From: Flavobacteriales bacterium UBA5871
GTDB taxonomy: Bacteria > Bacteroidota > Bacteroidia > Flavobacteriales_D > Crocinitomicaceae
Direction: 5' to 3'
Assembly (NCBI GenBank): GCA_002432085.1
Contig: DJFN01000063.1
Location: 25,169 to 40,287 of the forward strand
DNA length: 15,119 nt
This document shows positions 1-6,875 of the stretch, one piece after another (the stretch's first letter is position 1; each line of letters opens with the position of its first letter). Under the pieces are notes generated by a model. The model was not told where the DNA came from. It made no database searches and was given only the letters and a program-made list of their open reading frames with translations. The position numbers and the translations under genes are program-made.

Positions 1-125
1 ACTACAACACCACGGCCGATCACCTGGATTCGATGCAATACGTCGAGATGGAAGGCGATGAAATCACGCGTTTGCTGTATGTGAGGAATCCGGATAAACT
101 GAGGATTCGGGGTGGGTTGCGATAA
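1..125 (+). CDS. C-terminal fragment of an unidentified protein
   Basis: A reading frame is open from the window edge (first full codon at 3) to a TAA at 123-125, giving about 40 residues that end in ...NPDKLRIRGGLR. The piece is polar and acidic and then basic at the very end. It has no membrane segment and no recognisable sorting motif. It could be the end of an exported or OstA-like repeat protein, but the fragment is too short to assign and I do not name a function. It is placed as coding because it is the only open plus frame here, it runs in the same direction as the next gene, and that gene's candidate promoter begins at its stop codon. The start lies outside the window. Confidence 0.5.
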   Translation, partial: YNTTADHLDSMQYVEMEGDEITRLLYVRNPDKLRIRGGLR

Positions 126-155
126 AAAATTGATTTCGTATTATTGGAAACAATA
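117..155 (+). promoter_or_regulatory. Candidate promoter with overlapping dyad upstream of the Crp/Fnr gene
   Basis: A TTG at 117-119 and TATTATTG at 139-146 are separated by 19 bp. This fits the Bacteroidota pattern of a -33 TTTG/TTG and a -7 TAnnTTTG, with one -7 base differing. The -7 element is overlapped by a perfect dyad at 142-155 (TATTG, four bases GAAA, CAATA). The position over the expected start of transcription, about 15 nt before the ATG, suits an operator, possibly for autoregulation by the gene product. That role is inference. Confidence 0.4.
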
Positions 156-168
156 GCTCAGCGTCTAA

Positions 169-744
169 ATGTCCGAATCCCTCAAAAACCATATCGCCCG
201 TTTTGTCGCCATCGGCGATCAGGATCTCGCTGAAATCCTGGCTTATTTCCGCGTGCTCGACGTTGCCAAAAAGCAGAATTTACTAACGGAAGGCAAAGTT
301 TGTACGTCGAACTACTTCGTGAGCAAAGGTTGTCTCCGAATGTTCTTCATCAAAGACAACGGCGTTGAGCAGACTGTGCAGTTCGCGCTGGAAAATTGGT
401 GGCTGGCCGATTACACTTCTTTTGCTTCGCAGACGCCTTCGGCGTTTTACATTCAGGCGGTGGAGAAATCGGAGATTCTGGCACTCGATATTCAGGCGCA
501 GGAAGAGCTGCTGGAACGGTTTCCGCAAATGGAGCGCTATTTTCGATTAGTGCATCAACGCGCACATGCGGCTTCGCAGTTCCGGATCAAAAGTCTGTAC
601 GATCTGTCGCGGGAAGAGCTCTATTTTCAGTTCGCCAAAAGCTACCCGGAATTCGTGCAGCGTGTTCCGCAATATTTGCTCGCTTCGTTCCTTGGATTTA
701 CGCCGGAATATTTGAGCGAAATCCGTAAGAAGCGTATTTCTTAA
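169..744 (+). CDS. Crp/Fnr family transcriptional regulator
   Basis: This is a 191-residue cytoplasmic DNA-binding regulator of the Crp/Fnr superfamily. Residues about 10-115 fit a cyclic-nucleotide-binding-type beta roll, with a ...VSKGCLRMFF... strand near 51-60. A long helix follows (about 118-145), and residues about 163-189 form a winged-helix recognition region (VPQYLLASFLGFTPEYLSEI), the usual C-terminus of Bacteroidota members. The N-terminal cysteine cluster of oxygen-sensing FNR is absent: the only cysteines are C45 and C55. The canonical cAMP-contact Arg-Ser pair of CRP is not obvious, so the effector is unknown. The ATG at 169 is the first in frame after a plausible promoter. An AhpD-like gene follows 62 nt downstream in the same direction. 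Such pairs are common in Bacteroidota and suggest that the regulator controls its neighbour in response to redox or peroxide stress, which is inference. The family call is firm and the ligand is not known. Confidence 0.9.
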   Translation: MSESLKNHIARFVAIGDQDLAEILAYFRVLDVAKKQNLLTEGKVCTSNYFVSKGCLRMFFIKDNGVEQTVQFALENWWLADYTSFASQTPSAFYIQAVEKSEILALDIQAQEELLERFPQMERYFRLVHQRAHAASQFRIKSLYDLSREELYFQFAKSYPEFVQRVPQYLLASFLGFTPEYLSEIRKKRIS

Positions 745-777
745 ACGGGTTTAAGAAGTCGTGGCTTGCTAGTGCCG

Positions 778-795
778 TAGCTTTGATTCATCAAA
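778..795 (+). promoter_or_regulatory. Candidate -7 element and palindromic operator upstream of the ahpD-like gene
   Basis: TAGCTTTG at 778-785 matches the Bacteroidota -7 consensus TAnnTTTG exactly. It overlaps a perfect 6-2-6 dyad at 782-795 (TTTGAT, TC, ATCAAA), and a second ATCAAAG half-site lies at 798-804 just before the ATG at 807. The half-sites resemble those of Crp/Fnr proteins (TTGAT/ATCAA), but the spacing is 2 bp rather than the usual 4. No good -33 element is visible. A Crp/Fnr protein bound here would cover the transcription start. The assignment to the upstream gene's product is inference. Confidence 0.4.
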
Positions 796-806
796 AAATC
801 AAAGAC

Positions 807-1244
807 ATGGACAAACGAATTGACATCGAACAGGAACAGCCGGAAGCTTACAAAGCGCTTTACAAACTGGCCCTCATTTTAAACCAATCGACGCTTTCTC
901 CGATTCAGAAACAGCTCATCAAAGTCAGAGCTTCCCAAATAAATGGCTGTGCTTTCTGCATCAATATGCACACCGAAGAAGCACTGAAAATTGGTGAAAC
1001 GCAACAGCGATTGTTCCTGCTGAACGCGTGGAGAGAAACGGACCTTTTCTCCGTCGAAGAGAAAGCACTCCTGGCATTGACGGAAGAAGTGACATTGATC
1101 CACAACCACGGCGTTTCCGACGCAACTTACAGCAAAGCAGCGAAATTCTTCAGCGACCAGGCGATCGGCGAGATCATCATGGCGATCGTTCTGATCAACG
1201 CCTGGAACCGGATTGCGGTGAGTACGAAGAAGCAGCCGGCGTAA
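807..1244 (+). CDS. Carboxymuconolactone decarboxylase family protein (AhpD-like)
   Basis: This 145-residue protein belongs to the CMD/AhpD alkylhydroperoxidase-like family. The redox signature is visible as C48-A-F-C51 followed by H55 (CAFCINMH). In AhpD the two cysteines form the thiol/disulfide pair and the histidine relays protons. The rest is helical, with the conserved ...LTEEVTLI.NHGVSD... stretch and the C-terminal ...IIMAI..INAWNRIA... helix typical of the Bacteroidota subgroup. I place the start at ATG 807 (MDKRIDIEQEQPEAY), which gives the usual family N-terminus. A TTG at 783 would add eight residues but lies inside the palindrome and probable -7 element. The likely role is cytoplasmic peroxide or thiol redox defence, with the substrate not determinable. 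It sits directly downstream of the Crp/Fnr regulator and is closed by a terminator at 1265-1298. Confidence 0.9.
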   Translation: MDKRIDIEQEQPEAYKALYKLALILNQSTLSPIQKQLIKVRASQINGCAFCINMHTEEALKIGETQQRLFLLNAWRETDLFSVEEKALLALTEEVTLIHNHGVSDATYSKAAKFFSDQAIGEIIMAIVLINAWNRIAVSTKKQPA

Positions 1245-1264
1245 TTGTGACTTATACTCCATTG

Positions 1265-1300
1265 AAAAAAGCAATTGGTTTTAGCTGATTGCTTTTTTCT
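1265..1300 (+). terminator. Rho-independent terminator
   Basis: AAAAAAGCAAT (1265-1275) pairs with ATTGCTTTTTT (1288-1298) across a 12-nt loop, leaving a T-rich 3' side. It starts 20 nt after the ahpD-like stop codon and separates that gene from the DUF6924-like gene. The stem is A/T-rich and the A/T symmetry could work in both directions. Confidence 0.75.
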
Positions 1301-1368
1301 TTTGTAGACTCCTACAACACTCACACTCCATTCTTATCTTTAGAAAATCTTAAATTACCAATTTAACT

Positions 1369-1782
1369 ATGACCTCTATTCCAGTTACCGAGGATGTTCT
1401 TGTGCTGAGAACTGATTTTTCCAACGACGAGAAATGGGAAAAGCTTTGTGTCGAAATTTCAGCGCCCGACCCCGAATATGGATTTCAACCCTATGTCGAG
1501 TTTCTAAATGACAAACAGTTTGAAAACCTGAGTCCGGCGGCTATTATCGATTCCCTTCCGGCAGACTATACTCATGTTATCATTTTTGTAGTTGATGGAT
1601 TCACAATGGCTTCAGATGAATCCCCGGTCTTATGTATCGATTTATACGAGGAAAAAGGAGCAGAAATGCGTGTTTTACCGAAAGTTATGTGGGCCGTTGA
1701 AAACAATTTATCCATTTCAAATTCCGAATTCAGCTCTTTCCTGGAAAGCACGGATGAACACGGTATCTTCAGAGAAATCTGA
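1369..1782 (+). CDS. DUF6924-like hypothetical protein
   Basis: This is a 137-residue acidic soluble protein with no signal peptide and no membrane segment. The opening ...VTEDVLVLRTDFSNDEKWE..., the middle ...YGFQPYVEFLND..., the hydrophobic strand ...THVIIFVVDG... and the end ...WAVENNLSISNSEFSSF... fit the pattern I remember for DUF6924-type proteins, small proteins of unknown function often found near immunity or SMI1-like genes. I cannot verify the match here. No biochemical role is known to me and no catalytic motif stands out. The gene is alone between a terminator and a 133-bp gap. TATCTTTA at 1335-1342 is a possible -7 element (one base off TAnnTTTG), giving a short leader to the ATG at 1369. 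The coding call is firm and the family call is moderate. Confidence 0.75.
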   Translation: MTSIPVTEDVLVLRTDFSNDEKWEKLCVEISAPDPEYGFQPYVEFLNDKQFENLSPAAIIDSLPADYTHVIIFVVDGFTMASDESPVLCIDLYEEKGAEMRVLPKVMWAVENNLSISNSEFSSFLESTDEHGIFREI

Positions 1783-1813
1783 ATAAAGCAAAAGCAGTTT
1801 GTTCGGAAGCATC

Positions 1814-1827
1814 GTGAATTAATTCAC
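1814..1827. promoter_or_regulatory. Perfect 14-bp palindrome in the gap before the T9SS type B gene
   Basis: GTGAATT followed directly by AATTCAC gives 14 bp of perfect dyad symmetry with no spacer, in the 133-bp gap between 1782 and 1916. With no loop and no T-run it is unlikely to be a terminator and looks more like a dimeric protein-binding site. The binding protein is unknown. It lies about 60 bp upstream of the candidate -7 element at 1888-1895. Confidence 0.35.
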
Positions 1828-1887
1828 AAAACCCACCTTTCCAACTACATTTTTCTAGGACGTCTTCCCTCATCCCGATTTGCTTCG

Positions 1888-1895
1888 TACATTTG
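1888..1895 (+). promoter_or_regulatory. Candidate -7 element for the two exported-protein genes
   Basis: TACATTTG matches TAnnTTTG and ends 20 nt before the ATG at 1916. There is no convincing TTG about 19 bp upstream, so this is a partial promoter match only. If real it would drive both the PKD/T9SS gene and the collagen-like gene. Confidence 0.35.
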
Positions 1896-1915
1896 GGCTG
1901 CGATTTTGATCGGTA

Positions 1916-3703
1916 ATGAAAAAAATGCTCTCCATCTGTGCTCTGCTACTGTGTAATCATACACTCTTTGCGCAGGTATTGCAGTCGAATCACCCGGACT
2001 TTTACATCGCTCCCGGAGCTCATGTTTTCATCAACGGCGGCGCTGTTATTACCGATACGCTTCAGAACGAAGGCGAGCTGACGGTTACCAAAAACTCCAC
2101 GTTCCCGCAACCGGGAAATTTTTCCATCCAGAACGGGTTTGTCAACGGGAACGGTGTATACAATGTCGAGCAGGATTGGATCAACGACGGCACGTTCAAC
2201 GGCGATCTCGGAACCGTTATTCTGTTCGGAAATACGCAGCAGTTCATTACTTCATTGACGAATACCGTAACGGTTTTTCATCATCTGACGCTTACCGGAA
2301 ACGGTTTGGGCAATGACCGCAAAAAAACCTTGCTGAACGTCGATGCGCGAACCGATTTAACCGGAATCCTGACGATCAACGATCGCGAGCTGACTACCGG
2401 TCCGCAGCTGTTCAATGTGCTCAATCCGGATGTGCTGGCCGTTCAGAACGATCAGACTCCGGGAGCTGAAGGATTTGTCAGCAGTACGGAACCGGGTTAT
2501 TTTTCGCGCGTGATGAACAGCACTTCGCCGTATCTGTTCCCGACCGGTTCCTCGGCTGGAACATTGCGCTACCGACCGCTGCTCATTTCTCCCAACGATG
2601 CCAATCCGAATGTTTTCAGCACGCGACTGAACAATTACGACGCGAACCTCGACGACTTCGACCGTTCGATCACAGATCCTATGATCTGCCGCACCAACGA
2701 GCTGTTTTACCATTCAATCATCCGAAATCTGGGAGCTTCTCCGGTGGATATGGTTTTCACCTATCTTCCTGCTGCCGATGGCGATTGGTCGCACGTAACA
2801 CACTGGACATTCACGCCAACGCAGTGGTCGATGATCGAGCCGTTTACAACTGCTTCGCTCGGGATTTTCAGCGGCGTTCGGAAATCGGGCTGGAATTTCC
2901 CTTCAGACGGAAGCCATCCGTATATTCTTTCGGAGATTCGTCCGGAAACACCGGTCATGGGACCTTGTCCGACATTTTGTGAAAACACCGACGGTACACT
3001 TTTCACCGCAACCGGCTCTTCGACGGGCTATTTCTGGACCGTTCCGGCGAACGCTACGCTGGCTTCGGGACAGGGAACGGATCAGGCAACGATCGACTGG
3101 ACAACCGGCAGCGATTACGTTTATGTTTCAGCGATAGGCGAGCCCGGCTGCAATTCGTTTCCGGATAGCTGCTTGCCGAATGTGCTGCCCTATCCGGATG
3201 CATCGTTCACGGCAGCTACTCACAACAGTCCTTATACAACGATTTATGAATTTGAAAATACCGATCCCGGAAACAACGTATGGGAATGGGATTTCGGCGA
3301 CGGGTCGGTTGGCGACGGATCGACCACGGCACACGATTTCCCTGGAAACGGTACGTACGAAGTCACGCTGACGGTCAACAACGAAGGCTGTTCTGCGCAA
3401 ACCACCCGTGAAATTTTTATCGAAGAATTCGCTCTTTACATTCCGAACGCCTTTACACCGAACGGTGACGGCTACAACCAGGTTTTCCTGCCGTTGAGCA
3501 ATGCCGATCTGCTAGTCGAACTGGCTATCTACAACCGCTGGGGCGAAAAGATCTTTACTTCCAGTCCCGAAATGCCAGGCTGGGACGGAACCTACAACGG
3601 TAAACCATGCCCGGACGGCGTCTACACTTACGTGGTGTTTTACATCAACAAGACCACGTCTTTCCGGGAAACGCTCACGGGCCATGTAACGCTTTTAAGA
3701 TAA
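1916..3703 (+). CDS. Secreted PKD-domain protein with T9SS type B sorting domain (gliding-motility-associated C-terminal domain)
   Basis: This is a 595-residue exported protein. Residues 1-20 form a Sec signal peptide ([20 protein letters not shown]) with cleavage expected after AQ. The next ~400 residues are beta-rich and Asn/Gly/Thr-rich, with no family I can name. Residues about 425-504 are a PKD domain with the hallmark WEWDFGDGS at 456-464. Residues about 505-595 form the CHU_C/gliding-motility-type domain: [13 protein letters not shown], then [28 protein letters not shown] and a final beta strand ending VTLLR. In Bacteroidota this domain directs proteins through the type IX system to the cell surface or medium. 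The likely role is an adhesin or surface-structure component, which is inference. A collagen-like gene follows 10 nt downstream and is probably co-transcribed. Confidence 0.9.
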   Translation: MKKMLSICALLLCNHTLFAQVLQSNHPDFYIAPGAHVFINGGAVITDTLQNEGELTVTKNSTFPQPGNFSIQNGFVNGNGVYNVEQDWINDGTFNGDLGTVILFGNTQQFITSLTNTVTVFHHLTLTGNGLGNDRKKTLLNVDARTDLTGILTINDRELTTGPQLFNVLNPDVLAVQNDQTPGAEGFVSSTEPGYFSRVMNSTSPYLFPTGSSAGTLRYRPLLISPNDANPNVFSTRLNNYDANLDDFDRSITDPMICRTNELFYHSIIRNLGASPVDMVFTYLPAADGDWSHVTHWTFTPTQWSMIEPFTTASLGIFSGVRKSGWNFPSDGSHPYILSEIRPETPVMGPCPTFCENTDGTLFTATGSSTGYFWTVPANATLASGQGTDQATIDWTTGSDYVYVSAIGEPGCNSFPDSCLPNVLPYPDASFTAATHNSPYTTIYEFENTDPGNNVWEWDFGDGSVGDGSTTAHDFPGNGTYEVTLTVNNEGCSAQTTREIFIEEFALYIPNAFTPNGDGYNQVFLPLSNADLLVELAIYNRWGEKIFTSSPEMPGWDGTYNGKPCPDGVYTYVVFYINKTTSFRETLTGHVTLLR

Positions 3704-3713
3704 TCGAATAAAA

Positions 3714-4790
3714 ATGAGACACTTCCTCCTTTTAACACTTCCGCTTTTCCTGACGCTTGCGTGGGGCCAGAACAACGTCGGCATCGGAACAACGACACCG
3801 GACGCATCTTCCGTTCTCGAGCTGGAATCCACCAATCAGGGTGTGCTGGTTCCGCGTATGTCAACCGCATTGCGTCTCGCGATCGCAGCTCCGGCAAACG
3901 GTTTGCTCGTTTACGATACGGACGTGGATTGCTTTTTTTACTACATCGCCGCGACTGCAACCTGGCAAAACCTCTGCATTGCAGGTCCACAAGGTCCGCA
4001 GGGTGTTCCGGGCCCGCAAGGTCCGCAAGGAATTCCCGGTCCAGCTGGTGCAATTGGTCTTCAGGGGCCGCAAGGCGATCCTGGTCCGCAGGGACCACAA
4101 GGAATTCAGGGAATTCAAGGTCCGGCTGGCGCGAATGGTCTGGACGGTGCAATTGGTCCACAAGGTCCGCAAGGTGATCCCGGTCCGCAAGGCCCGCAGG
4201 GAATTCAGGGAATTGCCGGTCCTGCTGGTACAAATGGGGTAGATGGTGCTGTTGGTCCTCAAGGTCCGCAGGGAATTCCAGGTCCTGCCGGTGCAAACGG
4301 ATTGAATGGTGCAACAGGTCCTGCTGGTCCGATCGGTCCTGTGGGTCCTGCCGGAGCAGTTGGTCCGCAAGGTCCGGCCGGCCCCGTGAATATGGCCACG
4401 TACCGCGCAGTTGGAAACACGAACATCACGACCAACACTTCCGCATTTAACGCCATGGCCGGTATGTCGGTCACTTTTACACCGTTGAACGGCGTTTGCT
4501 ACGTGCATTTTTCGGCAGGAGGAACGTATTCACCGGCCGGAACGGACGAGCGCTCGGCCTGGTTCGAGCTGAGAGTGAACGGTGTGCTGATTAAAGAATT
4601 CGATATGCAGGGCGGCGAAGACTGGAATCAGTGGTTTGCTTCCTTCAGCTATCCGATCAACGTAACGGTTGGCGCCTCGACGACGGTTCAGATCCGCTGG
4701 GCAACCGATGGCGGAACTTACACCTTGTTCAACAACGCCGGAACCGATTCGTATGCGTCGCGGAGCCTGATCGTTTATGATCATCCGTGA
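3714..4790 (+). CDS. Exported collagen-like protein (45 Gly-X-Y triplets)
   Basis: This is a 358-residue exported protein. Residues 1-18 resemble a signal peptide ([18 protein letters not shown]). Residues about 19-88 are the Bacteroidota N-terminal module seen on many structural surface proteins ([20 protein letters not shown], then ...GVLVPRMST...GLLVYDTD...). Residues 91-225 are 45 perfect Gly-X-Y triplets, rich in GPQ, GPA and GIQ. Residues about 226-358 form a beta-rich globular end with ...[14 protein letters not shown]... that could be a C1q/TNF-like jelly roll acting as a trimerisation head. That fold is inference. There is no T9SS sorting domain, so it probably reaches the periplasm or surface by another route or assembles with its neighbour. 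It starts 10 nt after the PKD/T9SS gene, so the two are likely one operon. Long antisense frames here are repeat artefacts. Function is probably structural or adhesive. Confidence 0.88.
   Translation: MRHFLLLTLPLFLTLAWGQNNVGIGTTTPDASSVLELESTNQGVLVPRMSTALRLAIAAPANGLLVYDTDVDCFFYYIAATATWQNLCIAGPQGPQGVPGPQGPQGIPGPAGAIGLQGPQGDPGPQGPQGIQGIQGPAGANGLDGAIGPQGPQGDPGPQGPQGIQGIAGPAGTNGVDGAVGPQGPQGIPGPAGANGLNGATGPAGPIGPVGPAGAVGPQGPAGPVNMATYRAVGNTNITTNTSAFNAMAGMSVTFTPLNGVCYVHFSAGGTYSPAGTDERSAWFELRVNGVLIKEFDMQGGEDWNQWFASFSYPINVTVGASTTVQIRWATDGGTYTLFNNAGTDSYASRSLIVYDHP
4056..4253 (+). repeat. Two tandem 99-bp units inside the collagen-like domain
   Basis: Triplets 9-19 (4056-4154) and 20-30 (4155-4253) encode nearly the same 33 residues: G-x-[18 protein letters not shown](Q/A), GPA, G(A/T)N, G(L/V)D, GA(I/V). 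A shortened third copy starts at 4254 ([21 protein letters not shown]). This points to growth of the collagen stretch by unit duplication, and length variation between strains would be expected. Confidence 0.8.
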
Positions 4791-4821
4791 TCGTATTTCA
4801 AGCCAGAAAGCTTCCTAAATC

Positions 4822-4838
4822 TTTATATTTTCTTTACG
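4822..4838 (+). promoter_or_regulatory. KdpE-like direct-repeat operator upstream of kup
   Basis: TTTATA (4822-4827), five bases, then TTTACG (4833-4838) form a direct repeat with an 11-bp period, so both copies lie on one face of the helix. From memory, the E. coli KdpE site in the kdpFABC promoter is TTTATA-N5-TTTACA, and this site differs from it at one of the 12 defined positions. It ends 67 nt before the kup ATG and 10 nt before a -7 element. A similar repeat precedes the porin gene at 8870. Binding by the KdpE-like protein encoded at 7954-8631 is inferred, not shown. Confidence 0.5.
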
Positions 4839-4848
4839 ACTGCGAAGG

Positions 4849-4856
4849 TACTTTTG
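4849..4856 (+). promoter_or_regulatory. Candidate -7 element of the kup promoter
   Basis: TACTTTTG matches TAnnTTTG. The -33 position about 19 bp upstream holds no TTG and falls within the TTTATA-N5-TTTACG repeat, as expected at a promoter that depends on an activator. A leader of roughly 40 nt would precede the ATG at 4906. Confidence 0.45.
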
Positions 4857-4905
4857 GATGTTCACGCCCGACGGGGCAATTGTTGTATAACATTCATTTA
4901 CCATC

Positions 4906-6861
4906 ATGTCAAAACACCATCATCACGCGCTTTCGTTCGCGGGATTGATCATCACAGTAGGAATTATTTTTGGGGATATAGGTACCTCACCGCTCTATGT
5001 TTTAAAAGCCATTGCCGGCGACCGTGAGCTCACGGAACAGCTGATCCTGGGCGGGCTCTCCTGTATTTTCTGGACACTGACACTTCAGACGACCATCAAG
5101 TATGTTATCATTACGCTGCGGGCCGACAACAAAGGCGAAGGCGGTGTGTTTTCCCTGTATACGCTTGTCAGGCGGCGAAAACGCTGGCTCGTGATACCGG
5201 CTATTATCGGCGGTGCAGCGTTGCTGGCCGATGGGATCATTACACCTCCGATCTCGGTTTCTTCTGCGATCGAAGGATTGACCTACATCTATCCGGCCAT
5301 TGAAACGCTGCCGATTATCATCGGGATTATCATTGTGCTCTTTGTGATCCAGCAATTCGGGACGGCTTTTGTAGGCAAGGCGTTCGGGCCGGTAATGATG
5401 ATCTGGTTCCTGATGCTCGGCGTGCTGGGTGTTTCACAGCTGGTAACGGACCTTAGCGCATTGAAGGCGTTGAATCCCTATTATGCCTATGATCTGCTGG
5501 TCAATTATCCGGAAGGATTCTGGCTGCTGGGTGCCGTATTTCTGTGTACTACCGGTGCCGAAGCGTTGTATTCCGATCTTGGTCATTGTGGGAAGCAAAA
5601 TATCCGCGTGAGCTGGATTTTCGTAAAAACGATGCTGGTGATCAATTACTTCGGCCAAGGAACGTACTTGCTGCACAACCTGGGTAAAACGATCGAGGGC
5701 GAAAATCCCTTTTTCCTGATCGTGCCGGACTGGTTTCGCCTGACGTCCATTATCATCGCCACGGCAGCTGCTATTGTGGCATCGCAGGCGCTGATCTCGG
5801 GCTCGTTTACACTCATCAATGAAGCGATTCGTCTGAACCTGTGGCCGCGCGTGCGTGTGCGCTTCCCTTCCGATATCAAGGGACAGATCTATATTCCGTC
5901 GGTCAACTGGTTCATGATGCTGGGCTGTATTGCAATGGTGCTGTATTTCCGGAAATCGGAAAATATGGAAGCGGCCTACGGTCTGGCGATCGTACTGGCG
6001 ATGGTGAGCACCACGATCCTGTTGTATTTCTACATGCTGCGACGCCATTGGAATCCGGTGGTGCGATTAACGCTGACCGGTGTTTTCCTGCTGGTTGAAA
6101 GCGGTTTCCTGATCGCCCAGATCGACAAGTTCCCGCATGGAGGCTATATCACGCTTTTCCTGGCGACGGCGCTGATCAGTCTCATGTTTGTCATTTTCAA
6201 AAGCAACAAGATCCGCAAAAGCTATGTGGAATACGTCAAGATCAAACATTACCTGCCGCTGCTTCAGAAATTGTCTGCCGATGAGCAAATCCCGATCTAC
6301 GCAACGCATCTTGTGTACCTGACGAGCGCAGAACGTGTCGACGAGGTGGAATCGAAGGCATTTTATTCTATCCTCGAACAGCGGCCCAAGCGGGCAGAAC
6401 GGTATTGGTTCGTTCACGTTTCGACGACGGATGAACCCTACACGATGGAATACAAAGTGACGAAGCACGATGAGAACGATCTGATCCGCATCGATTTTAA
6501 GCTCGGTTTCCGGGTACAGCCGAAACTGGATACGATGTTCCAGCATGTCGTGGCCGAGATGGTCGCCTCAAATGAAATAGCGATTGAAAGCCGTTACGCA
6601 AAAGAATACCATCGCAGCGACAAAACCGGCGATTTCCGCTTCATTATTATCCGGAAATTCCTGTCCAACGACAACGAGCTGCCGTGGTTCCAGAAAATCA
6701 TTATGAATGCCTATTTCTTTGTGAAAGGGCTGGCGCTTACGGAGAAAAATGAATTCGGCCTCGATCCCAGCAGCTTTACCGAAGAAAAATTCCCTTACGT
6801 TTTGTCGAAGGCGACTTCTCCCGATTTGAAACGCATCGAGGACAAACTGCCTGCTACTTGA
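4906..6861 (+). CDS. kup: Kup family low-affinity potassium uptake protein
   Basis: This 651-residue inner-membrane transporter of the KUP/HAK/KT family takes up K+ with protons. The first membrane helix carries the family signature GDIGTSPLYVLKAI (23-36), and RADNKGEGGVFSLY (72-85) is the second hallmark. About twelve hydrophobic segments run from residue 10 to about 435, followed by a soluble C-terminal domain of some 200 residues, giving a normal length for the family. The N-terminus has a natural run of four His (4-7). The start at ATG 4906 gives the standard N-terminus. A KdpD-like kinase follows 14 nt downstream and then overlaps a KdpE-like regulator, so the three genes are probably one operon. 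This is unusual because KdpDE normally accompany the KdpFABC pump. A KdpE-like site sits 67 nt upstream. Confidence 0.96.
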   Translation: MSKHHHHALSFAGLIITVGIIFGDIGTSPLYVLKAIAGDRELTEQLILGGLSCIFWTLTLQTTIKYVIITLRADNKGEGGVFSLYTLVRRRKRWLVIPAIIGGAALLADGIITPPISVSSAIEGLTYIYPAIETLPIIIGIIIVLFVIQQFGTAFVGKAFGPVMMIWFLMLGVLGVSQLVTDLSALKALNPYYAYDLLVNYPEGFWLLGAVFLCTTGAEALYSDLGHCGKQNIRVSWIFVKTMLVINYFGQGTYLLHNLGKTIEGENPFFLIVPDWFRLTSIIIATAAAIVASQALISGSFTLINEAIRLNLWPRVRVRFPSDIKGQIYIPSVNWFMMLGCIAMVLYFRKSENMEAAYGLAIVLAMVSTTILLYFYMLRRHWNPVVRLTLTGVFLLVESGFLIAQIDKFPHGGYITLFLATALISLMFVIFKSNKIRKSYVEYVKIKHYLPLLQKLSADEQIPIYATHLVYLTSAERVDEVESKAFYSILEQRPKRAERYWFVHVSTTDEPYTMEYKVTKHDENDLIRIDFKLGFRVQPKLDTMFQHVVAEMVASNEIAIESRYAKEYHRSDKTGDFRFIIIRKFLSNDNELPWFQKIIMNAYFFVKGLALTEKNEFGLDPSSFTEEKFPYVLSKATSPDLKRIEDKLPAT

Positions 6862-6875
6862 TGTACCTTTGAGCC

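Noticed and set aside
782..795. Canonical FNR box
   Set aside because: Half-sites are TTGAT and ATCAA but the spacer is 2 bp, not 4, so I do not call it an FNR site.
783..806. TTG start eight codons upstream of the ahpD-like ATG
   Set aside because: It lies within the palindrome and likely -7 element, and the protein from ATG 807 already has the family's usual N-terminus.
3640..4508. Long minus-strand open frames opposite the collagen-like gene
   Set aside because: They are antisense images of the Gly-Pro-Gln repeats, with low-complexity translations, and the plus frame has a signal peptide and clear domains.
4779..4792. GATCA-TCCG-TGATC hairpin at the stop codon of the collagen-like gene
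   Set aside because: The 5-bp arms are too short, overlap the stop codon and have no T-run, so it is not a convincing terminator.
6864..6871. TACCTTTG, an exact -7 match just before the kinase gene
   Set aside because: It is only 4 nt from the ATG and overlaps the 14-nt kup-kinase gap with no -33 element. Co-transcription with kup is simpler, though a near-leaderless internal promoter cannot be excluded.
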